Shown: in pieces, positions 1-8,866 of the stretch
Numbering within the stretch: position 1 is the stretch's first letter
Layout of the letters: the number at the start of each line of letters is the position of its first letter
Program-made: the position numbers and the translations under genes
The notes under the pieces: generated by a model
Told to the model about the DNA's origin: nothing
The model's input: only the letters and a program-made list of their open reading frames with translations
The model's database searches: none
Assembly (NCBI GenBank): GCA_044348345.1
Contig: JBIKSZ010000048.1
Span: 1-19,259, forward strand
Length of the DNA: 19,259 bases
Origin: Falsiroseomonas sp044348345
Lineage (GTDB): Bacteria > Pseudomonadota > Alphaproteobacteria > Acetobacterales > Acetobacteraceae
Direction of reading: 5' to 3'

Positions 1-326
1 CGAAGCGCAGCCTGTTCGCCGCGCCGAAGCACCCCTCCACGGAAGCGCTGCTGTCCGCCGTGCCGGTGCCCGAACCCGGCGCGGCGCGGGAGAGGATCAT
101 CCTCAAGGGCGATGTGCCGAGCCCGATCAACCCGCCCAAGGGTTGCCGCTTCCACACCCGCTGCCCCTACGCCTTCGACCGCTGCCGGACGGAGGAGCCG
201 CAGCTGAAGCCGGTGCTGGACGCGATGGGTGAGGGGCATGTGTCCGCCTGCCACCTGCATGACCGCCCGGCGTCGGAGAATCCGCTGGCCGGCGCCAAGG
301 GCGCGGCGCTGCTCGCGGTGGGCTGA
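1..326 (+). CDS. Oligopeptide/dipeptide ABC transporter ATP-binding protein, C-terminal end (partial)
   Basis: Only the last ~108 residues are present; the 5' part lies outside the window. The reading frame is open from base 3 and ends in TGA at 324-326. The visible sequence is the C-terminal extension of Dpp/Opp-family ATPases: a LFAAPKHPSTEALLSAVPVP stretch, then SPINPPKGCRFHTRCPYAF and a CRTEEPQL segment (the oligo_HPY region). Such ATPases power uptake of peptides, opines or similar small solutes at the inner membrane. Four cysteines (C-x5-C-x6-C and a later HVSAC) are typical of this tail, where an Fe-S site has been proposed in some members. It lies just upstream of the molybdenum-hydroxylase operon, and transporter and oxidase may serve the same substrate (inference). 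Whether it is a DppD or a DppF type cannot be told from the tail alone. Confidence 0.88.
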   Translation, partial: KRSLFAAPKHPSTEALLSAVPVPEPGAARERIILKGDVPSPINPPKGCRFHTRCPYAFDRCRTEEPQLKPVLDAMGEGHVSACHLHDRPASENPLAGAKGAALLAVG

Positions 327-374
327 GGGCGCGTCCCTCGGCCCTCTGCCTCCCGTTGGGGACCATGATACGAC

Positions 375-404
375 CCGGCCGGGCCTGCCGCCCGGCCGGT
401 CTTT
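375..404 (+). terminator. Rho-independent-like terminator after the ABC ATPase
   Basis: A perfect 10-bp GC stem (375-384 with 390-399) and a 5-nt loop lie about 50 bases after the stop codon, followed by a short pyrimidine tract (TCTTTCC). The T-tract is weak, so termination may be partial. It separates the transporter gene from the coxS-like gene. Confidence 0.5.
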
Positions 405-492
405 CCGCATTTCCGCGCCAGCCCCCCGCGCCGCGCCGCCATTCGGCTTGACGCGGCGGCGGGGCAGGGCGAGGCTTCCGCACCGAAACGCC

Positions 493-508
493 GCCCCCAT
501 ATGGGGGC
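493..508. promoter_or_regulatory. 16-bp perfect palindrome upstream of coxS (candidate operator)
   Basis: GCCCCCATATGGGGGC reads the same on both strands and is centred about 40 bases before the ATG at 540. A loopless palindrome of this kind suits a dimeric regulator better than an RNA hairpin. An ATG inside it (501) is in frame with the gene, but the better ribosome binding site supports the start at 540. No regulator gene is next to it in the window. Confidence 0.35.
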
Positions 509-539
509 CTACGATAGATCCATCTGGGGGAGACGCGCG

Positions 540-1043
<504 letters not shown>

Positions 1044-1079
1044 CCGGCGCAAGGGGCGCAAACGGGGAGGCAAGAAGAC

Positions 1080-3470
1080 ATGAATGTCGCAGCGCCCTTC
1101 GAGGGCATCGGCGCTTCCGTACGCCGCAAGGAAGACCTTCGCTTCCTCTCTGGCCGCGGGCAGTACACGGACGACATCAACCGCCCCGGCCAGACCCACG
1201 CCTATATGCTCCGCAGCCCGCACGCGCATGCGGCGATCCGGTCCATCGACCTCGCGCAAGCGAGGGCGATGCCCGGCGTGCTCGCGATCTTCACCGGCGC
1301 GGATCTGGCGGCGGAGAATATCGGCGGCATCCCCTGCGGCTGGCAGATCCACAACAAGGACGGCTCCCCGATGGCGGAGCCGATGCACCCGGCGCTGGCC
1401 ATCGGCAAGGTGCGCCATGTCGGCGATCAGGTCGCGGTGGTGATCGCGGAAACCCGCGCCCAGGCGCGGGATGCGGCGGAAGCCATCGTGGTGGAGTACG
1501 ACGTGCTGCCCGCCGCGGCCACGATGGCCCAGGCGCTGGCCACCGGCGCGCCGCAGATCCACGAAGCCGCGCCCGGCAATCTCTGCTACGATTGGCATAT
1601 CGGCGACCGCGCGGTGCTGGATGCCGCCTTCGCCAAGGCGCACAAGGTCGTCGCCTTCGAGACGACGAACAACCGCCTGGTGCCGAATGCGATGGAGCCC
1701 CGCGCGGCGATTGGCGATTTCGATCCGCAATCGGGCGACTACACGCTCTACACCACCAGCCAGAACCCGCATGTGATCCGGCTGCTGATGGGCGCCTTCG
1801 TGCTGCAGATCCCGGAATCGAAGCTGCGCGTGGTGGCGCCCGATGTCGGTGGCGGCTTCGGGTCCAAGATCTACCACTATGCCGAGGAAGCCATCGTCAC
1901 CTGGGCCAGCGCCAAGGTGAAGCGCCCGGTGAAGTGGACGGCGGACCGGACCGAAAGCTTCATCTCCGACGCGCATGGCCGCGACCATGTGACGAAGGCG
2001 GAACTGGCGCTGGATGCGGGCGGCAAGATCCTCGGGCTGAAGGTGCACACCCACGCCAATATGGGCGCCTACCTGTCCACCTTCGCGCCCTGCGTGCCGA
2101 CCTATCTCTACGCCACGCTGCTGTCGGGCGTGTATTCCATGCCGGTGATCTATGCGGAGGTGAAGGCGGTCTTCACCAACACCGTGCCCGTGGACGCCTA
2201 TCGCGGCGCCGGGCGGCCGGAAGCGACCTATCTGCTGGAACGGCTGATGGATGTCGCGGCCGCCGAGATCGGCCTTGACAAGGTGGAGTTCCGGCGGCGG
2301 AACTTCGTGCCCGTGGACGGCTTCCCGTATCAGACGCCGGTCGCGCTGCAGTACGACAGCGGCAACTACTTCGCGACGCTGGACGCGGCGCTCGAGACCG
2401 CCGGCTATCCGGGGTTCGAGGCGCGGCGGAAGGAAGCCGCTGCACGCGGCAAGCTGCGCGGCATCGGCATCTCGACCTATGTGGAAGCCTGCGGCATCGC
2501 GCCGTCGGCCGTGGTCGGCAGCCTCGGCGCGCGGGCGGGGCTCTATGAGGTCGGCACGATCCGTGTGCATCCGACCGGCAGCGTCACCGTGCTGACCGGC
2601 GCGCATAGCCACGGCCAGGGGCATGAGACGACCTTCGCCCAGCTGGTCGCGGACCGGCTTGGCGTGCCCATCGCGAATGTGGACATCGTCCATGGCGACA
2701 CGGCGAAGGTGCCCTTCGGCATGGGCACCTATGGCAGCCGCAGCCTCGCGGTGGGCGGCTCCGCGATGGTCAAGGCGATGGACAAGATCGTCGCCAAGGG
2801 CAAACGCATCGCCGCCCATCTGATGGAAGCGAGTGTCGAGGATGTGGAGTTCGAGCGGGGGATCTTCCGCGTGACGGGCACCGACAAGACCAAGACGCTG
2901 ACCGATATCAGCCTCGCGGCCTACGTCCCCCACAACTACCCGATTGAGGAGATCGAGCCGGGGTTGGAGGAGACGGCGTTCTACGACCCGAAGAACTTCA
3001 CCTATCCCGGCGGCTGCCACATCGCCGAGGTCGAGATCGACCCGGAGACGGGCAAGGTCGCGATGGTGAACTTCACCGCCGTGGACGATGTGGGGCGCGT
3101 CATCAACCCGATGATCGTCGAAGGCCAGGTGCAGGGCGGCGTTGCGCAGGGCATCGGCCAGGCGCTGTTGGAATCCGCGATCTATGACGCGCATGGGCAG
3201 CTGATCAGCGGCTCCATGATGGACTACACCATGCCGCGCGCGGATGATCTGGCGCCGGTTTCGGTGGCAACCCACACCACGCTCTGCACGCACAATCCGC
3301 TTGGCGTGAAGGGGTGCGGCGAGGTCGGCGCCATCGGCTCGCCGCCGGCGGTGATCAATGCGGTGGTGGATGCGTTGCGCGATTATGGCGTCCGGCATGT
3401 CGAGATGCCGGCGACACCGCAGAAGATCTGGAACATCATCAATGGCGGCCGCAAGATGGCGGCGGAATAA
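1080..3470 (+). CDS. coxL: Molybdopterin-binding large subunit, form II CO dehydrogenase/aerobic hydroxylase family
   Basis: A 796-residue catalytic subunit that binds molybdopterin cytosine dinucleotide and hydroxylates or oxidises a small substrate. Visible motifs are DVGGGFGSK (255-263), the active-site loop AYRGAGR (373-379), the cofactor-binding GQGHET (512-517) and the catalytic glutamate in KGCGEVG (E748). The loop is decisive: genuine form I CO dehydrogenases carry AYxCSFR with the Cu-bound cysteine, whereas AYRGAGR marks form II proteins, whose substrates are mostly unproven (CO, purines, caffeine-like or N-heteroaromatic compounds have been suggested for relatives). The ribosome binding site GGGGAGG at 1064-1070 supports the start. 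It follows coxS by 36 bases and is followed by coxM after 14. No maturation genes (coxD/E/F, coxG) lie in the window. The family is certain and the substrate is not. Confidence 0.93.
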   Translation: MNVAAPFEGIGASVRRKEDLRFLSGRGQYTDDINRPGQTHAYMLRSPHAHAAIRSIDLAQARAMPGVLAIFTGADLAAENIGGIPCGWQIHNKDGSPMAEPMHPALAIGKVRHVGDQVAVVIAETRAQARDAAEAIVVEYDVLPAAATMAQALATGAPQIHEAAPGNLCYDWHIGDRAVLDAAFAKAHKVVAFETTNNRLVPNAMEPRAAIGDFDPQSGDYTLYTTSQNPHVIRLLMGAFVLQIPESKLRVVAPDVGGGFGSKIYHYAEEAIVTWASAKVKRPVKWTADRTESFISDAHGRDHVTKAELALDAGGKILGLKVHTHANMGAYLSTFAPCVPTYLYATLLSGVYSMPVIYAEVKAVFTNTVPVDAYRGAGRPEATYLLERLMDVAAAEIGLDKVEFRRRNFVPVDGFPYQTPVALQYDSGNYFATLDAALETAGYPGFEARRKEAAARGKLRGIGISTYVEACGIAPSAVVGSLGARAGLYEVGTIRVHPTGSVTVLTGAHSHGQGHETTFAQLVADRLGVPIANVDIVHGDTAKVPFGMGTYGSRSLAVGGSAMVKAMDKIVAKGKRIAAHLMEASVEDVEFERGIFRVTGTDKTKTLTDISLAAYVPHNYPIEEIEPGLEETAFYDPKNFTYPGGCHIAEVEIDPETGKVAMVNFTAVDDVGRVINPMIVEGQVQGGVAQGIGQALLESAIYDAHGQLISGSMMDYTMPRADDLAPVSVATHTTLCTHNPLGVKGCGEVGAIGSPPAVINAVVDALRDYGVRHVEMPATPQKIWNIINGGRKMAAE

Positions 3471-3484
3471 CGGGGGTCAGCACG

Positions 3485-4282
3485 ATGTATGAATTCACCT
3501 ACCACAAGCCCTCCTCCGTCGCCGATGCGGTGAAGCTGCTCTCGGCCGACCCGGAGGCGCGTCCTGTCTCGGGCGGCATGACGCTGCTGCCCGCGCTGAA
3601 GCTGCGGCTGTCGAAGCCGACGGCGCTGGTGGATCTGTCTGGCATCGCGGAGCTGCGCGGGATCAAGCGGGACGGCGGCACCATCGTCGTCGGCGCGCTC
3701 GCGAAGCACTACGAGGTCGCGACCAACGCCGACATCAAGGCGGCGATCCCGGCCCTGGCCTGGATGGCGTCCACCATCGGCGACACGCAGGTGCGCAACC
3801 GCGGCACCATGGGCGGCTCCATCGCCAACAACGACCCCTCCGCCGATTATCCGGCGGCGCTGCTGGCGCTGGGCGCGACGATCGCGACCAACAAGCGCAA
3901 GATTTCGGCGGATGATTTCTTCCAGGGCATGTTCGCGACCGCGCTCGAGGCGGGTGAGATCGTGACCGCGATCCACATCCCCGTCCCGGAGAAGGCGGGC
4001 TATGCGAAGATGAAGAACCCGGCCAGCCGCTATTCCATGGCCGGCGTCTTCGTCGCCAAGGGCTCGGCGGGCGTGCGCGTTGCCGTGAATGGCGCAGGCG
4101 CCAACGGCGCCTTCCGCTCGCCCGAGATGGAAAAGGCGCTGGCCGCCAACTGGTCGGCGGATGCGGTGGCCGGCGTGAAGCTCGATGCAGGCATGATGAA
4201 TGGCGACATCCACGGCAGCGCCGAATATCGCGCGCATCTGGTGACCGTGATGGCCAAGCGGGCCGTGGTGAACGCCGGCTGA
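3485..4282 (+). CDS. coxM: FAD-binding medium subunit of the same molybdenum hydroxylase
   Basis: A 265-residue flavoprotein subunit that takes electrons from the two Fe-S clusters and hands them to the final acceptor. FAD-binding motifs are SGGMTLLP (29-36, the pyrophosphate loop) and TIGDTQVRNRGTMGGSIANN (97-116), followed by DPSADYPAALLALGA. The C-terminal CO-deh-flav-C domain starts near AGYAKMKNPASRYSM. Length is slightly short but normal for CoxM-like proteins (about 260-290). An open frame extends upstream into the coxL end, but the start at 3485 fits because MYEFTYHKP is the conserved N-terminus and GGGGG sits at 3472-3476. It is last in the operon and is followed by a strong hairpin. 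Confidence 0.92.
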   Translation: MYEFTYHKPSSVADAVKLLSADPEARPVSGGMTLLPALKLRLSKPTALVDLSGIAELRGIKRDGGTIVVGALAKHYEVATNADIKAAIPALAWMASTIGDTQVRNRGTMGGSIANNDPSADYPAALLALGATIATNKRKISADDFFQGMFATALEAGEIVTAIHIPVPEKAGYAKMKNPASRYSMAGVFVAKGSAGVRVAVNGAGANGAFRSPEMEKALAANWSADAVAGVKLDAGMMNGDIHGSAEYRAHLVTVMAKRAVVNAG

Positions 4283-4292
4283 CGCAGGTGAC

Positions 4293-4316
4293 GCGCCCGC
4301 CCTTCGGGGCGGGCGC
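4293..4316. terminator. UUCG-loop hairpin between convergent coxM and serA
   Basis: A perfect 10-bp GC stem (4293-4302 with 4307-4316) is closed by a C(UUCG)G tetraloop, the most stable loop type on the plus strand. It lies 10 bases after the coxM stop and 9 bases past the serA stop on the other strand. Neither side has a T-tract, so it may act as a 3'-end stabiliser or a weak bidirectional terminator. Confidence 0.55.
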
Positions 4317-4325
4317 TGACCGCCT

Positions 4326-5573
4326 TCAGCTACGTTCGTAGATCAGGCGGGCGCGCACGGTGCCGGGCAGGGCGCGGAACTCGGCCAGGATCGCCTCCGC
4401 TTCCGCCCGCGCCTCCACCGATTCCACCACGACGTAACCGAGCTCGGAATCCGTCTGGTAGTACTGGGCGGCGATGTTGAGCCCGCGCCGGCCGAAGCTT
4501 TCATTGATGCGGCTCAGGATGCCCGGCGCGTCGCGGTGCAGATGCGTCCAGCGGGCCCCAGTGGGGCGTGGGGGCAGCTGCACCTGCGGCAGGTTCACCG
4601 AGCCCATCGTGGCGCCCGTGTCGGAATAATCCACCAGCTTGCGCGCGACCTCGGCGCCAATGCGGTCCTGCGCCTCCGCGGTGCTGCCGCCGATATGCGG
4701 CGTCAGGATCACATTCGGCAGGCCCTGCAGCGGCGAGACGAAGGGATCGCCATTGCGCTTCGGCTCCTCGGGAAAGACATCCAGCGCCGCGCCCAGGATG
4801 CGCTTCTCGCGCAGTGCCGCGGCCAGCGCCACGACATCCACCACCGTGCCGCGGGCGTTGTTGATGAAGACCGAGGACGGCTTCATCAGCGCGAGTTCCG
4901 CCGCGCCGATCATGCCGATGGTCTCGGATGTCTCCGGCACATGGACCGTCACCACATCCGACTGGCGCAACAGCTCGGCCAGGCTCGCGGCCTGCTGCGC
5001 ATTGCCATGCGGCAGTTTCGCCGTGTGGTCGTGGTAGAGCACGCGCATGCCGAAGGCCTCGGCGAGGACGGACAACTGGCTGCCGATATTGCCATAGCCG
5101 ATCAGGCCGAGCGTCTTGCCGCGCATCTCCCAGGAGTTCGCCGCCGACTTGTCCCAGCCACCGACATGTGCGGCATTCGACTTGTCCACGATGCCGCGCA
5201 GCAGCATCACCGCTTCGGCTAGCGTGAGTTCGGCGACCGAGCGCGTGTTGGAGAAGGGCGCGTTGAACACCGCGATGCCGCGCCGTGCGGCGGCACGCAG
5301 ATCCACCTGGTTGGTGCCGATGCAGAAGCAGCCGATGGCGATCAGCCGGTCCGCAGCCTCCAGCACTTCTTCTGTCACCTCGGTGCGGGAGCGGATGCCG
5401 AGGATGTGGACGCCCTTCACCGCCTCGATCAGCGCCTTGCCTTCCAGCGCGCGCTTCTCGCGGTGGATGGTCGCGTAGTCGGCGCCGCCGAACAGGTCCA
5501 CGGCCGAATCCGCGATGCCTTCCAGCAGCAGGATGCGGATGCGGTCCTTGGGGAGCGAGATGCGGTCGTTCAT
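4326..5573 (-). CDS. serA: D-3-phosphoglycerate dehydrogenase (phosphorylated serine pathway)
   Basis: Catalyses NAD-dependent oxidation of 3-phosphoglycerate to 3-phosphohydroxypyruvate, the first step of serine synthesis, in the cytoplasm. At 415 residues it is the short SerA type close to the E. coli enzyme (410). Motifs include GCFCIGTNQVDL (81-92), FNAPFSNTRSVAEL, the Rossmann GYGNIG (159-164) and the catalytic triad R241 (NNARG), E270 or E269 (DVFPEEP) and H293 (TPHIGGST). A C-terminal ACT domain (about 345-415, HRDAPGILSRIN) implies serine feedback. The start at 5573 gives the standard N-terminus; an in-frame start 19 codons upstream adds a Pro/Arg-rich tail unlike homologues. The ribosome binding site is weak. 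It lies 186 bases downstream of ugpC on the same strand, with two leader hairpins between. No serC or serB is in the window. Confidence 0.96.
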   Translation of the reverse strand: MNDRISLPKDRIRILLLEGIADSAVDLFGGADYATIHREKRALEGKALIEAVKGVHILGIRSRTEVTEEVLEAADRLIAIGCFCIGTNQVDLRAAARRGIAVFNAPFSNTRSVAELTLAEAVMLLRGIVDKSNAAHVGGWDKSAANSWEMRGKTLGLIGYGNIGSQLSVLAEAFGMRVLYHDHTAKLPHGNAQQAASLAELLRQSDVVTVHVPETSETIGMIGAAELALMKPSSVFINNARGTVVDVVALAAALREKRILGAALDVFPEEPKRNGDPFVSPLQGLPNVILTPHIGGSTAEAQDRIGAEVARKLVDYSDTGATMGSVNLPQVQLPPRPTGARWTHLHRDAPGILSRINESFGRRGLNIAAQYYQTDSELGYVVVESVEARAEAEAILAEFRALPGTVRARLIYERS

Positions 5574-5630
5574 CGGGACGTGATCCGGGGGAGGGCGCCG
5601 CGTTCTGCCCGTGAAGCCGCCCCGCGGCAA

Positions 5631-5688
5631 GGCCGCAGCTTGAAGCGGCCGCTTGTTGGATTACCCGTTTTTCATGCGGGGACCCCAA
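5631..5688 (-). promoter_or_regulatory. Two-hairpin leader upstream of serA (candidate structured RNA, possibly serC-motif-like)
   Basis: Read on the minus strand, the first hairpin (5688-5656) has a 4-bp stem TTGG/CCAA, a symmetric 4x4 internal loop (GGTC opposite TAAT), a 4-bp stem CCCG/CGGG and a 9-nt A-rich loop CATGAAAAA. The second (5650-5631) is a GGCCGC/GCGGCC stem with an 8-nt loop. Both lie 58-115 bases before the serA ATG. A structured RNA called the serC motif is known upstream of serC and serA operons in alphaproteobacteria. I cannot align to it from memory, so identity is only suggested by position and form. A random hairpin pair is the alternative. Confidence 0.4.
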
Positions 5689-5759
5689 GGACTGGTCAGG
5701 TTCTGGGGTGCGGGCGCTGAGTGCCGACCACGCCCCGTCCACCCGGCCAGGAGCAAGTC

Positions 5760-6850
<1,091 letters not shown>

Positions 6851-6851
<1 letters not shown>

Positions 6852-7756
6852 TACTTTTCGGTCTCCGTCAGGCCCTTTACGAACCAGCGCTGCATGAAGA
6901 TTACCACCAGCACCGGCGGCACCATCGCCAGCACGGCGGTGGCCATGATGACGTTCCACTCATTCTGCGCGTCGCCCGAGCCGATCATCTTGGTCATCCC
7001 GACCACCACCGTCTCCAGATCCTTGTCGGAGATGATCAGCAGCGGCCAGAGATACTGGTTCCAGCCATAGATGAAGAGGATGACGAACAGTGCCGCGATG
7101 TTCGTCACGGACAGCGGCAGCACGACATCCTTGAAGAAGCGTAGCGGCCCGGCGCCGTCGATCTTCGCGGCTTCGACGTATTCGTCGGGGATGGTCAGGA
7201 AGAACTGGCGGAACAGCAGCGTCGCGGTTGCGGAGGCGACCAGCGGCACGACGAGGCCCGCCATGGAATTGATGAGGTTCATGTTCACCATGACCTCGAA
7301 GGTCGGGATGATCCGCACCTCGACCGGCAGCATCAGCGTGATGAAGATCAGCCAGAAGCAGACCATGCGGCCGGGGAAGGAGAAGAACACCACGGCATAG
7401 GCCGAGAGCAGCGAGATCGCGATCTTCCCGACCGCGATCAGCACGGCCATGTTGAGGCTGTTCCACAGCATCAGCCAGGCCGGCACGGCGCCGGTGGTGC
7501 GCACCGAGGACCCGCCAGTGGTCCAGGCCGAGACGTAGTTCGCGATCGCCTCGGTGCCGAACCAGAGCGGCACCTCACCGCGGCCGATCGTGTTCACGTC
7601 ATGCGTCGAGCCGACGAGGGTGATCCAGATCGGGAAGGCGAAGATCAGCACGCCGAGGGCGAGGATCGCATGCGCGATCCAGCGGCTGCGCGCCTGCCGG
7701 CGTTCCGTCGCGCGGGCGAGGCGGAGGTCCTCTTCGGTGGTGTCGCGCATCAGCAT
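6851..7756 (-). CDS. ugpE: sn-Glycerol-3-phosphate ABC transporter permease UgpE
   Basis: A 301-residue inner-membrane permease of the MalG type with about six hydrophobic helices (the first at AHAILALGVLIFAFPIWITL). The EAA loop, VEAAKIDGAGPLRFFKDVVL, contacts the ATPase. The start at 7756 is supported by GGAGAGG seven bases upstream; a second in-frame ATG lies at 7750. A longer frame upstream has no ribosome binding site and an Arg-rich tail. The gene overlaps ugpC by one base, but the gap from ugpA is unusually long for this operon (156 bases) and contains hairpins. Confidence 0.93.
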
Positions 7757-7783
7757 GGCGCTACCTCTCCAGGCAGAGCTGGC

Positions 7784-7805
7784 GGCCCGCGTTTTTCCGC
7801 GGGCC
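7784..7805 (-). repeat. Intercistronic hairpin between ugpA and ugpE
   Basis: A perfect 8-bp stem (7784-7791 with 7798-7805, GGCCCGCG/CGCGGGCC) and a 6-nt loop that is A-rich on the transcribed minus strand. It lies about 30 bases before the ugpE start. It is probably an mRNA stability or processing element, with no T-tract to mark it as a terminator. Confidence 0.4.
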
Positions 7806-7877
7806 GAGCGCGCGAATGCGCGCCGCGCACAAACCATCCGCATGGCCCGGTGCGCCAGCGGCCTGCGCGAAAGCCAA

Positions 7878-7892
7878 GCCGGCGGAGCCGGC
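7878..7892 (-). repeat. Short GC hairpin just after the ugpA stop
   Basis: GCCGGC, a 3-nt loop and GCCGGC form a 15-base hairpin about 20 bases after the ugpA stop codon. With the hairpin at 7784-7805 it fills the 156-base ugpA-ugpE gap, where no gene is evident. Confidence 0.3.
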
Positions 7893-7912
7893 GCCCGGCG
7901 CCTGAGGGCACA

Positions 7913-8794
7913 TTAGTAGTGCACCTTCCGCTCGATGAACCTGAACTGGATTGCGGTCAGCGCGATGACGATCGCCATCAGCACCACGCTCTGCGCCGCA
8001 GAGGCGCCGAAGTTCAGGTTCTGCACGCCATCCACATAGACCTTGTAGATCAGCGTCGTCGTCGCCTGGCCCGGCCCGCCCTGGGTCAGCGCGTGGATCG
8101 TGCCGAAGGTGTCGAAGAAGGCGTAGACGATGTTGACCACCAGCAGGAAGAAGCTGGTCGGGGCCAGCAGCGGGAAGATCACCGTCCAGAAGCGTCGCGT
8201 GGGGCGCGCGCCGTCAATCGCGGCCGCTTCGAGCACGGCGCGCGGGATGGATTGCAGCCCTGCCAGGAAGAAGATGAAGTTGTAGCTCACCTGCTTCCAG
8301 GCGGCGGCGAGGATCACCAGCAGCATCGCCTGGTTGCCATTGACCTTGTAGTCCCAGCGGATGCCCATGCCGTTCAGCATCTTCCCGAACAGACCGATCT
8401 GCGGGTGGAACATGAACAGCCACAGCACGGCGGCCACCGCGGGCGCCACCGCATAGGGCCAGATCAGCAGCGTCTTGTAGGCGTCCGAGCCACGGATCGC
8501 CTTGTCCGCCTGCACGGCGAGGAACAGCGCGGCGCCCAGCGCCAGCGCAGCGACGGAGGAGGAGAAGACGACGGTGTTCCAGATGGCCGAGACGTAGTTC
8601 GGGTCCGCCAGAACGTCCTGGAAATTCTCGAGCCCGACGAACTGGCGCGAGAGGCCGAAGGCGTCCTCGCGCAGGAAGGAGCTGTAGATCGCCTGGCCGG
8701 CGGGCCAGAAGAAGAAGATGCCGGTGATGACGAGCTGCGGCAGCAGCAGCAGGTAGGGCAGGGCCACGCCCTTGAAGATCACCTTCTTCCGCAT
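7913..8794 (-). CDS. ugpA: sn-Glycerol-3-phosphate ABC transporter permease UgpA
   Basis: A 293-residue inner-membrane permease of the MalF type (E. coli UgpA has 295). Hydrophobic segments begin at LPYLLLLPQLVITGIFFFWP, and the EAA loop is LEAAAIDGARPTRRFWTVIF. The C-terminus VERKVHY-like tail (RFIERKVHY) is characteristic of UgpA. The start at 8794 has GGGGAGA six bases upstream; a start nine codons earlier lacks such a site. It follows ugpB after 72 bases, which hold a strong hairpin. Confidence 0.94.
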   Translation of the reverse strand: MRKKVIFKGVALPYLLLLPQLVITGIFFFWPAGQAIYSSFLREDAFGLSRQFVGLENFQDVLADPNYVSAIWNTVVFSSSVAALALGAALFLAVQADKAIRGSDAYKTLLIWPYAVAPAVAAVLWLFMFHPQIGLFGKMLNGMGIRWDYKVNGNQAMLLVILAAAWKQVSYNFIFFLAGLQSIPRAVLEAAAIDGARPTRRFWTVIFPLLAPTSFFLLVVNIVYAFFDTFGTIHALTQGGPGQATTTLIYKVYVDGVQNLNFGASAAQSVVLMAIVIALTAIQFRFIERKVHY

Positions 8795-8820
8795 CGCACG
8801 TCTCCCCGGCCCGACATGCA

Positions 8821-8849
8821 AAGGGGGCGGGCGCGCAGCCCGCCCCCTT
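8821..8849 (-). terminator. Strong hairpin between ugpB and ugpA (attenuator or 3'-end stabiliser)
   Basis: A perfect 12-bp stem (8821-8832 with 8838-8849) with a 5-nt loop sits 17 bases after the ugpB stop and about 13 bases before the ugpA ribosome binding site. There is no T-tract. In binding-protein operons such hairpins commonly protect the upstream cistron, giving more binding protein than permease. Confidence 0.6.
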
Positions 8850-8866
8850 CATTCACACCCGCTGGC

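Larger units (their letters stand above)
327..539 (+). promoter_or_regulatory. Intergenic leader and candidate promoter of the molybdenum-hydroxylase operon
   Basis: This gap holds the terminator hairpin, a TTGACG at 448-453 that could be a -35 element (no convincing -10 at the right spacing), and a 16-bp perfect palindrome at 493-508. It ends in the ribosome binding site TGGGGGAGA at 525-533. The promoter call is weak. Confidence 0.3.

Noticed and set aside
1080..3470. True (form I) carbon monoxide dehydrogenase
   Set aside because: The active-site loop is AYRGAGR and lacks the cysteine of AYxCSFR.
3314..3484. N-terminal extension of coxM into the coxL end
   Set aside because: The extension is only an open frame inside coxL. 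The conserved MYEFTYHKP start at 3485 has its own ribosome binding site.
4536..5222. Plus-strand frames antisense to serA
   Set aside because: serA matches the E. coli protein along its whole length; the antisense product has no family features.
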